DNA of 64,000 bases from Cryptomeria japonica (Eukaryota; Streptophyta; Pinopsida; Cupressales; Cupressaceae). Shown here one piece after another: positions 1 through 9,540 of this stretch. The translations under genes were made by a program, and so were the position numbers. Each line of letters starts with the position of its first letter. Within the stretch, counting starts at the first letter, position 1. The notes beneath the pieces are model-generated. The model made no database searches and had not been told where the DNA came from. It was given only the letters and a program-made list of their open reading frames with translations. The stretch covers positions 55,019,636 through 55,083,635 of the forward strand of contig NC_081414.1 in the NCBI RefSeq assembly GCF_030272615.1, in the 5' to 3' direction.

Positions 1-1454
1 CATTCACTACTATCACTTTTGAGCAGATACCAAGAGATCAGAATCGAGCTGCTGATGCCATGGCTACCATCGCATCTCTCCTAGATCTTCCACAAAATTC
101 AACACGGTACGAGTTCTTGGTAGAACAACTTTGGATTCCCGCTTATGATATCCCCGAATCCGAAATGATATGTCTCCTTGTCGGTTCAGAATCCCCATGG
201 TATGGTGAGTTCTACACCTATCTCCGTGATCACACCCTTCCTCCTAACCAATCAAATAACCAATGAAAAACCTTCATTCGCCAAACTGCTCGATATACGA
301 TTATTGCTGAAACCCTATACCGACGTAGTCTTGATGGTACTCTCCTTCGATGTCTGGAACAAGATGAGATAACAAAGGTTTTGGAAGAGGTACATGAAGG
401 AATTTGCGGGACTCACTCAAGTGGTCCATCACTAGCCAAGAAGATCATGCGAGCTGGATACTATTGGCCATCTATGGAAAAGGATTCCTACTACTTTGTC
501 AGGAAATGCAAGAAATGTCAAGTTCATGGTGACCTGATACATGCACCAGCACAGGAACTGCAACCAATCACAACACGATGGCCTTTTTGCCAATGGGGCC
601 TTGACCTTGTGGGTAAGATTCACCCATCTTCATCCAACGGCCATAAATTCATTATCACCGCCACCGAATATTTCACCAAGTGGATCGAAGCTGTTCCACT
701 TACCCAAGTCACCGGCAAGCAGATCACCTCATTCATCCTCAATTACATCATCTTCCGGTATGGTGTACCCATGTCCATTGTCACAGATAACGGTCTTCCT
801 TTCAAAAATCAGGATGTCCGTGAACTTTGTGAAAAATTTCATATCCAACACCGCTTTTCCACTCCCTATTACCCACAAGACAATGGTCAGGCTGAAGCAT
901 CCAATAAAAACATACTGAGGATCCTAAAGAAGATAGTCAATGATGCCGGCCGTGATTGGCATGTTCAATTAAATCCAGCGCTATGGGCATATCGAACTAG
1001 CATTCGAACCTCTACAGGTGCAACTCCTTATTCATTGGTCTATGGTGCCGAAGCTATCTTACCTATTGAAGTTGAGATACCATCATTAGGAGTTTCCTTG
1101 CATAAACTCATCGATGATGAAGCATATAGAGTATCCCATCTTCAGGACTTGGAGTTACTAGATGAGAAGCGACAAGCCGCATACAATCAACTCAAAGCCT
1201 ATCAGCAGCGCATGAGTAGAATCTACAATCACCGAGTTAGATTTCATATATTTGAGGTAGGTGATCTTGTTCTTTGAGAGAATCCTCGCAACCAACCAAA
1301 CCAAGAACATCAGGGCAAGTTCAAATCAAACTGGCTGGGCCCATATGTTGTCACTGCTGTGTTCGGGTCCGGGGCATATCAGTTGGCTACTTCAGAAGGA
1401 GAACTGCTTGTAGATCCAATCAATAGCATGCACCTCAAAAGGTTTTATACCTAA
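1..1454 (+). pseudogene. Tat-1: Ty3/Gypsy pol 3' part (end of extra RNase H, integrase)
   Basis: One frame is readable from base 3 to a TAA at 1452-1454, broken by TGA at 264-266 and 1275-1277. The first residues (IPRDQNRAADAMATIASLL) match the end of the additional RNase H typical of the Tat lineage. A linker follows, then integrase. Its zinc finger keeps His, His, Cys, Cys (VHEGICGTH ... CKKC). The catalytic triad is visible as GLDLVG, VTDNG and GQAEASNK. The C-terminal part reads through the second stop and ends in HLKRFYT. Integrase would insert the element cDNA into host DNA. The window edge cuts the element upstream, so gag, protease and RT are not seen. Both stops are TGA, compatible with CGA to TGA decay. 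Tat-2 (41107-44558) is a homologous copy. Gypsy integrase is certain; the Tat assignment rests on the extra RNase H tail and on the full domain order in Tat-2. Confidence 0.9.
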
Positions 1455-4177
1455 GGTGTACAGAGCATCAAGCTCCACTGCATATCAGAAAATACCAAAA
1501 ACATTCAGAAAATGTCCTGAAGAAAATACAAAAACATTCAAAAAAGTAAAGAAAAATCATGCATCCAAACGGTGAACAACCACTCCGGTGGCACCTTGGG
1601 TAAGTGCGATGGTGAAAACCTAGCAAATGGGCGCCACTCATAAGGGCTATGGCTCCATTATCTTTTCAGACTCGTTGCGATCATATTCATGCACACACAC
1701 ATCCATCCATCCCAACCATGGCTTGTTATTTGATCTGCAATTAAGATAGTACTCCATGCGTCTAGCATCCCACCTTTTCATAGTCAGGTCTACAAACTGG
1801 GGGCAATACCCTTACCCTAGTGATGGAAGTGGATTCTACATTATCTTGAATATCATTATGCTCTTCATTCAGGCAATCATCAGAAAATATCAAAAAAAAA
1901 AAAATTCACAAACAATACAAAATCCAAAAACATTCAAAAAACTATTACACAAAATCCAAAAACATTGAAAAACCATCGAAAATCACCCAAACACATGACA
2001 ACACCTTGTACATATTCATCTGATCAGATACAAAACAAACATTGACAAAACTACTCACACACTGACCATTTATCAATCGACCAAAACAATTGACTTCAAC
2101 AATCCACAACCTGTCTTTAAACAAGGATGCATCCTTCCTTACTAAAACAAAGACAAGATGACATTTTCTTTGACAAGAAAATTCTGTTAGGCTATCAAAT
2201 GCTTGGTTGATTCATGAGTAATTCATTTGTTTATCTGTATCGGGATCTTTCAGCATTGTTTTGTATCGTTTGCGCATTAGTTCCGATGAAGTTCTGGGGC
2301 ATGTACTAATGGTGTCTACGTGGGAAGCTCACTAAGCTACGTAATCTTATGCCAAATACAGTCATAGATCATTACGACTTGCTGACTACAGTGTATACCT
2401 TGACCATATGAGCTTGAACCATTACCAAGGATCCTTATTCTTTATTCTTTATGTATATATACTGTTTGGTTGCAGGTACAATGCTCATTCTTTGGTTCCT
2501 CTTCCTCCAAATTGGATAAAGGTTTTATTTTCTTAGTACGGTATGCACTTGTCTTAGGATCTGATCAGCCTAAGATCAAGGAGGACGATCCAAGTCATGC
2601 ATGAATGGAGATAATCCTTGTCTGTTCCGCAAGCAATACTCTGGTCGACTTGACCCTTATATCAAGTCGTTTGTATTGACTTGCTATATTAAAATCCATG
2701 AAAGAAATACTCAGGTCATCTTGAATCATTGTGTCAAGATTCTTGTATTCTCTTCCAACATTTTAAAGCTCAATGATGAAAATAGAGCACTATGGATCGT
2801 CATTTCACCTCATCTGTTTATACATTTGCATTCCGTTGCATATCACCCATCCATTCATTCATATGTAGCATTTACATGCAAAAATAACTAAAAGTTGGTC
2901 TTGGATACAAATCACGACCGAGTACTCTGATACATCATCAATGCATCATGCAAAGTCTTACAAGATCTTGCATTCTTCATGATCATATCATCATTACATT
3001 TAGGTGCATCTTGCATTACGTCCATTCATGTCATGTTAAAAACTTAAAAATTGCATATAGTTCATTGTTGACATTAGTTTTCATTAAAATCTTTTGCATC
3101 ATTGCATCAATCATAAATAATTAGATCCATTCATGGGATTCAATTGTCTTTGATTGTATTAAATCATTTAATAAACATTCATTTCATATTAATTATCCAT
3201 TATCATTTTATTGTCTTCATTTATCATCTGCATACATTTCTTTATAGTTAAAAGGTGCATTCATTCATTACTAAGTATCTTATTATGCTCATCGTAAGCT
3301 TCATTCACCTTGCATTCATTATCATTACATTAAGGTGCAGATATTATACCCATTAGTTATTGTATCATCCCATTATCATTTGTACTTACAAACATATTTA
3401 ACGCATTTTAGATTCATAAGACCATTTGTTTACAAAACATTGGTTCATACCATTTCATATATCCATTTTACGTATGCATGCATTTAAAACACATTATCAT
3501 ATAAACACTTGTACTTTACATTTGTTTATCCATTTACATTCATTTACCACATCATCATATACACATTTGTACTTTACATTTTGTTTCTCCATATTACATT
3601 CATCTAAACACATCTAGATGCATATTCATACATAAAATCATTCATCTAAACCATTGCATTAACATCGTCACATAAATCATCTTATCATTGCATCACAATA
3701 GGAAACACCATAAATCCTGTTCATAAATCATCATAAGCATACATCATCATCATGGCATTCCATACATAAAGCATTACATCATAACTCATCATAAAAACAT
3801 ACATCATAAACATCTCAACCTGCATTCATATGTCAGTATCTCACATCATAACTCATCATAAAAACATACATCATAAACATCTCAACTTGCATTCATATGT
3901 CAGTATCTCACATCATAACTCATCATAAAACCATGCATAAAAGAAACATCTCATCAAATGCATACATGTACACATATACTTCTAAGCAATAAATCATCAT
4001 CATGCATAAACATCCATCCATAATCACATGCATAATCATCACAATATGGGATCTCCTCATATATATCATCTCATATATCAGAGTACAATGAAGTCTACAA
4101 AATCGGCTGTCAAGAGCCATCCAAGATACAGTCCATCAATAGACAAAGATATAATACATATATGCAAAAATGCTCTC
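1455..4177 (+). other. Tat-1 non-coding 3' region, CAT/ATG-rich
   Basis: No credible coding frame. The first 300 bases resemble the region after integrase in Tat-2 (both contain GGTGAAAACCTAGCAA and ATTATCTTTTCA), so this is part of the element. From about 2880 to 4080 the sequence becomes low-complexity, built from CATCAT, CATTCAT and CATTACAT strings. It includes a true tandem repeat at 3777-3931. It separates the sense integrase from the antisense PMD gene. Confidence 0.6.
3777..3931. repeat. 67-bp tandem repeat, about 2.3 copies
   Basis: Units start with CATCATAACTCATCATAAAA at 3777, 3844 and 3911, giving a period of exactly 67 bases. The first two units differ at one visible position (CAACCTGC versus CAACTTGC). 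It sits inside the CAT-rich stretch of Tat-1. Confidence 0.9.
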
Positions 4178-4403
4178 TCAAATGCCGCTCTGGCCAGATG
4201 TTGTACCAGCACCACCCCTACCTACTCCACCACTGGTACCAGCACCACCTGATCCATCTCTCCGTGGAGGCCTCATCGAACCCCCACTCCCTCCTACATC
4301 TCCTGATCTATCCCGCCTCAAAGGATCCATCACTCCCCCCACTGCTCTGCATCCTCTGTGATTGCTCGGATCTCGTCTGCCGCATCTGGGTATAACTGAG
4401 AGC

Positions 4404-6175
4404 TCACTGACTAAGTGGCACCACCTGCTCATATAAACCTTGCCAGTACTCTATCTCAGCCTGTGCTCGCCCAAATTGCCTCATAATCTCCCCTGTAGGA
4501 CCCATTGCTCCTACTCCCGCTCCGACTCTCTCCTGCAGCTCCGCCAATCTCTCCACCACAGTATCTCTCTCCCGCAGCACCACTGTCAGCTCTGACTCAC
4601 GTACAAATAGCTGCACATCCCTAGCTGCTACCTCCGCCTCTAATCTCTCCACCCGGGTCTGCAAATAACCTATCATATGCTCCCGCAGATCCCCAGTAGC
4701 TCCCTCCCCCATGTCCATAGCTGCTACACCTGTATCACCCCCTCCACTAGGTCCATCCCCTGCACCACCCTCTCCTACACCTGTATCCATCGGGATCTCT
4801 CTCTCCATCCCCCTCCCACTCAGCTGCACTCCCTGCATCAAAGGACCCTATGATATCTGCAGAGGTAGTCCACCTCTCCCTCTCCGCTGCCTCGGCATCC
4901 CCAAACCTCCTCCACCTCCTCCACCACCACCTCCTCCTCCTCCTCCTCCATCTCCTCCTCCTCGACCTCCTGCTCTCCGTCTTCATCCTCATCCTCTCTC
5001 ATCCTCAAATGATAGGATTGGCTCAGCTGGGTCTGATATCCGCAGGATCGGGTGCGCCGCCCGATACTGTGTATACTTTGCTGTCACACCTGCATCCACG
5101 ACCCTCGGTCGTAAGTCCCATGGCCTTGCCTGCAGTGTCTGAAACTCTACTAGTGCCTGATCGTACGGTAGCACTGGACCCCATGCATATCGCTCTCGGA
5201 TCACTCGTGCATACTCCCCTGATCCGGTAGGCAGTCCCTGCTGCCGTCCAAACTGCCTCATCACCCGTCCTGGCACCTGTCTCTCCACATGATAAGAGGT
5301 CCTCCCAATGAGGAATTGGGTCATGAAGCAATACGGTAGTGCCTCTGCATCATCCTCCCTTGGCTCACACTCTAAGTATGGCTGCCAGATCACTGCATCT
5401 AGGTCATCCAATGCCCGCCGCCACCACTCTAACTTCCCCAAGTGGGGCTGACTCATCATGCCACTATACATAAACATGTATGGCTGGTCCACAGCTCAGA
5501 ATCTGAGACTCACCGGTCGAGTCACTGGTAGGTGCTCCCATGCCCACACATGCAGCAGCATCATGCCCACTGCTAGCGACCCCCGCCCTCTGTACACTAC
5601 CTCGTGTAACTCCTAATACATGTGCGCTAACATGCACGACCCCCAGGCATATCGGTCCCCTTAGTCATCATCATCTCTATCACCTGTCCCCATCCCACTG
5701 CCAATCCATGTGACCGCCTATCTGGACATAGCAGTCCTCCCACGATCCCTGACAATACTACTGGAAGGGGCTCATATAGTGCCGCTATATCCTCCCATGC
5801 AATCGAGCCATCATCAATATATATATCATCCTCAAAAATCCACTGACAAGACATCGTCCCCCAGGATCTATCATATGTCACCTGCTCTCCCCGAATTGGA
5901 ATCCAGAGGATACGCCACACGTCCTCTAAAGTCACCATCATCTCTCCCTGAGCTAGATGGAACGTGCACGTCTCACTATGCCATCGCTCTGCCAATGCTG
6001 TGATCAGGTCGTGATTCATCCGAATCACGGGCATGTGCATCACCTCGTACAGGCCAGTGGCTGCAATACAATCTATCTCTATCTGTGTCAACCGATCTCG
6101 CAATCCCTGTGTCGTGGGGTGGCGCTCACGTAACTTCAACACACGCAGATCCTCCTGCACATCGACATTCATCAA
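4404..6175 (-). pseudogene. Antisense plant-mobile-domain (PMD) gene in the Tat-1 3' region
   Basis: Read on the - strand from an ATG at 6175. The N-terminal part has the PMD core: an AERWHSETCTFHL segment, then GEMMVTLEDVWRILWIPI, matching the family pattern of W, ThtFhl, GEmtvTLeDV and a glycine-rich turn. The frame shifts near 5640. The next frame continues through a TAG (5613-5615) and a TGA (5496-5498) into the second half of the domain (PYMFMYSG, WWRRALDDLD, VMRQFGRQQGLP). After a stop at 4989-4991 comes a Glu-rich tract with further frame changes, then a coiled-coil tail (4404-4841; RVERLEAEVAARD). PMD proteins occur as host genes and within transposable elements; their biochemical role is poorly known. 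This gene is richer in G+C than its flanks. Lying between integrase and the 3' LTR in reverse, it fits the extra antisense frames described for Tat-lineage elements. Domain call is strong; ownership by Tat-1 is inference from position. Confidence 0.85.
4903..4995. repeat. (CTC/CCT)n microsatellite, Glu-rich on the PMD strand
   Basis: An impure trinucleotide tract of CCT, CCA and CTC units. On the - strand, in the PMD direction, one frame gives a run of Glu with some Val. This would be the acidic linker between the PMD domain and the coiled coil. Slippage here probably explains why the main frame is lost near 4990. Confidence 0.75.
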
Positions 6176-6439
6176 TCACCATCAGTTGTTTTGTTTTCAA
6201 ACTTTCTTAAGTTTAAACCTAGACTATCATCAAATACTTTGATCAAGTATCTTCGGGTTTCAACAGGTAAGCAATCATGGCCACCTAGACTTCAACAGGC
6301 ATTTATCCTAACAAATGACCTAAGTCTCATCGGGCTGCTATGGTTCAAAACAACTCCCACTTCACCTCGCCATCCATCAATCATTGGCATCAGGAGATTT
6401 ATTTTGTCCAAAACTGGGGCATCTCATTATCCTAAGGCA

Positions 6440-6735
6440 ACAGCGCTATTTTATCTACAATAGCGCTAGTTCTACACAATAGCGCTACAACAACAGCAAT
6501 AGCGCTCAAAAAGCTCTACAAAAGCGCTAAAAAAACAAAAGCGCTAAACCCGCTATACAATAGCACTATACCCGCTATACAATAGCGCTACTTTGTCAAG
6601 TGCGCTAAAACTTGCCTACACTAGCACTAATGCATACAAAAGTGCTCAAACCAGACCACAATAGCGCTATTGCGGCACAATAGTGCTAGTTTATGGAGCA
6701 AAAGCGCCAAAACCAAAGTTCCAGCGCTCTTGCTT
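6440..6735. repeat. Array of AGCGCT palindromes (AATAGCGCTA-type units)
   Basis: The hexamer AGCGCT or a one-base variant (AGCACT, AGTGCT, TGCGCT) recurs about 16 to 18 times in roughly 300 bases, often as CAATAGCGCTA, with irregular spacing of 12 to 35 bases. The hexamer is its own reverse complement. The array begins about 270 bases upstream of the start of the antisense PMD gene and ends about 550 bases before the 3' LTR. The irregular spacing argues against a simple satellite and fits a cluster of protein-binding sites, but no binding factor is known from the sequence. Confidence 0.8.
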
Positions 6736-7278
6736 CGACTTGACTTGGACTCAGCTAAAAACCTATCAAAAATGCATAAAAAGTAAGTTTTCAAATTTGC
6801 GTACCGCTGGTCCATAGTCGGCTGGGCGCTGGAACCGTCAGACTCACTCGAATCGGTGCTTAGTAATCAGAATCGGCATCGTAGCTCCTCCTTGCTCCTC
6901 CAAATGTCACTGTCAGAGCTCTCATTTTCAACTAGTTGCGGTCACAAATGATCCTGTTTTCACCCCTTTCACCCCATTTATACCCCCCGCCGTCACCGTA
7001 ACTTCGCCACGCTCATCGCCGTGATCCCCGTGAACTTCCTGAGCCCCCCATTTCTCCATGTTTCCCCCGTTTTCTTCTATTTTTCCCCAGTATGCCTAAC
7101 TTCTTCTCTTCTATCACCCTGCCAATTTTCATTCTTTTTCGAGAGATCGCCCGATTTTTCAAAAATTTTCGGCCCATCTCTCGAGGGGGCATACCACCCA
7201 TAAAATTCACATTTTATGGGGCATTTCTTCAAACCAGTTTTTCTTTCTTTGAAACAATGTGATAAACCGCACCGTCTC
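6736..7278. other. Non-coding stretch before the Tat-1 polypurine tract
   Basis: No supported gene. It contains a pyrimidine-rich segment (about 6950-7150). On the - strand, a TATAAAT at 6976-6982 could be a core promoter for the PMD gene some 800 bases further on. That promoter call is weak because it rests on one short motif. Confidence 0.35.
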
Positions 7279-7290
7279 AAAGAGGGGCAA
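7279..7290 (+). promoter_or_regulatory. Polypurine tract of Tat-1
   Basis: AAAGAGGGGCAA lies directly before the TG that opens the LTR at 7292. Plus-strand DNA synthesis in LTR retrotransposons is primed from such a tract, so it also fixes the + orientation of the element, in agreement with its integrase. Confidence 0.7.
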
Positions 7291-7291
7291 A

Positions 7292-8720
7292 TGTAGTCAC
7301 ATAAATCTGTCCAGCTTAATTAAACGAATATTTGCTATTTATTTGATTAAAAATCCACTAGCCACCAGTTAATTCAATAAATATTTAATTAATTCATCTC
7401 CAAACATTCTTCTATTAATTAAATAAATTATTCAATTTATTTTAATTAATTCATTAAACCAAATACAAATCAATTAATTAAATAAAATCTATTTATTTAT
7501 CTATATCCCCCTATTCCTCTTTTAAATAAATTAAATAAAACATTTATTTAAATCATTATCCCCACCCCACTTGCATTTTCCTACAAATGCAACTTGCACA
7601 CATTTATTGGAATAAATGAATTTTTATTTTAATAAAATCCTATTTTCCCTCACCCACCAAATCCACTTGCAAAATCTAATCCCCTTCTAGATTCTTCTAA
7701 CCCCTTCCTAATTAGCCTAATCCATCCCCTAATTATTGTCACATTCCTAAGCAAAGGGAAGTCACTTCTCAAAATCCTCAAAGTCTTGGATAACCATTAA
7801 AGGTTTTCAACCTTCAACCACTTAAATCCTCAAAGTCTTTGATAGCCATTAAAGGCTTCTAACTTTCAACCACTTAATCCCCAAAGTCTCCAATAACCAT
7901 TAATGGTTAATTCAACCCTCCCACATGGTTAAAACATTTGTTTTGACTCAACCTCTACCCAACCCAAGGGTCTCATCAAGCCTTTAATACTTTGACCATG
8001 ATTATCTCTTAATCATTTGCACAAAGGTTTATCCTTGGATTAACTCCTAATCCAGTGGGTAATCCTAATTTAGGCTTGACCCTTAGCCTTTAGATAACCA
8101 TGAGGTTTTCTCAGGCCTTTAATGTCTCCAACCTCTTCTTTCAACCCAACCCTATGTTGACATTTGTCACCATTTCATTGGTGTCAATTGTGCACATGGA
8201 TTCCCAACTTTCAAGCTTGACCCTTGATTAAACTTTTCAATCCTGGCCATCCATTGCTCCATTTTTCCTATAAATAGAGCCCATTCCTTCATACTCCACA
8301 TCCTGAAAACTTGTATGCATCTAAGCTATAGACATTTTAGAGAGCATTTAGCATAGCATAACTAAATCTTGTCTTTTTGGTTAAAATACATCATTTTAGC
8401 ATAAAAATAGCTTTTCATTTCATATTTGGAGCTATACTACAAATCTCAATCCTCCATAAGCATCCATAGTGCAAAAAGCTGCTGAGAGCTACACTATTTT
8501 GGAACTTGGAGAGGAGAGGAACAAGGGAGAAGGAACTAGGAGTATGTTAGGAGGTATTTGGAGATGCCTCATCATGTTTGCTTTGATAGTTAAATATGCT
8601 TGCATGCTTTTAGTCTCTCTTTTGGTATGCCTTTTTAGATTAGTTTTCGATTGACTAACACTAATGTTCTGTGTGTTTTGTGTTCTTTGATCTTAGACTA
8701 ACCTTGTGCCATTTAGGAGG
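7292..8720 (+). repeat. Probable 3' LTR of Tat-1 (right end uncertain)
   Basis: It starts TGTAGTCACATAAAT immediately after the polypurine tract. It is non-coding and AT-rich at first, with TTAATTAA-type runs. A good TATA box lies about 980 bases in, as expected for the U3/R boundary. No partner LTR is in the window, so the right end cannot be fixed: 8720 is an estimate where the sequence changes character before the GATCGATGAC repeats. Confidence 0.6.
8269..8276 (+). promoter_or_regulatory. TATA box of the Tat-1 LTR
   Basis: TATAAATA followed by GAGCCC, a typical plant core promoter context. Transcription would begin about 30 bases downstream, near 8300, marking the start of the R region. 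Confidence 0.6.
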
Positions 8721-9209
8721 GCATCAGATCCAAATTGACATGATTGAGAAGGACGACGATCGATGACAAATTGATCGCAAAATGACAAGATTGAAAATGT
8801 CAACGATCGATGACAGATCGATCGCAAGACGACAACGATTGATGACAAATAGATAACAAAATGACAAGATTGACCAGAGGACAAGGATCGATGATGAATC
8901 GATTGCAAGATGACAAGATTGAAAAGAGGACAAAACCCTAATTAGGATTGACGATGTGCAAAATGATGACAAATGAAAACGCACATTGATGTGATAGGAT
9001 AAGATCGATCAAAATCATGATTGAAGATTGCTATCGACAAGACCAAATTTGAAAGTGAGACAAATGAGGAATGTAGAAGAAGGACTTGATGCTTGCAAAT
9101 GGTAAAGACCAAGTACGCAACATAGAAGAAATGTTAATGCGACGCAAAAACCTAAAATAAGGCAATGTGCCAATGTTAAAATATGACTTCGCAAGCGTTG
9201 ACCAATTTA
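8721..9209. other. Unassigned junction between Tat-1 LTR and Copia element A
   Basis: No gene. The first half (about 8745-8940) is a degenerate direct repeat of about 45 to 50 bases, built on GATCGATGACAAAT...CAAGATGACAAGATTGA, in roughly four copies. The second half has no recognised feature. It may be the end of the Tat-1 LTR, or flanking DNA left by the deletion that removed most of the left LTR of element A. Confidence 0.5.
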
Positions 9210-9264
9210 AGACATCTACACATACAATACTATCATGGCATCATACTATGCACATATGCTAACA
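9210..9264 (-). repeat. Remnant of the 3' LTR of element A
   Basis: The last bases (ATACAATACTATCATGGCAT ... GCTAACA) align with the right end of the 5' LTR at 15121-15165, with a small gap near 9215. Homology is not visible further left, so roughly 1.4 kb of LTR is missing. Confidence 0.7.
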
Positions 9265-9540
9265 ATCTCCCCCTTTGGCATTGATGGCAATATACAAAGA
9301 TATCTCTACATCTTCATATCTTCTCCCCAATCTCTTCCATACTATATGTCTTCAATACTGTAGATATCTTCTCTGCTTCACATCTTCTCCCCCTTTGACA
9401 ACAATGCCAAATTGGAGGCATAAACATCCATGGTCTACTATGTTTCTCCCCCTAAGGAGTAGCATCCTTCAACACATCAATCCTAAAAAGATTTGACAAT
9501 GCAATACCTGACTGATGTGGAGCACATACCTTTAGTTCAC

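Noticed and set aside
2601-2891. 96-residue + strand frame
   Set aside because: Lies in the low-complexity 3' region of Tat-1 and shows no domain or codon pattern.
2880-4080. CAT-rich stretch as a possible CRISPR-like or satellite array
   Set aside because: Most of it has no regular unit; only 3777-3931 has a fixed 67-base period. No spacers or associated genes exist.
4711-5230. Proline- or leucine-rich + strand frames
   Set aside because: They are the opposite strand of the Glu-rich linker and flanks of the antisense PMD gene.
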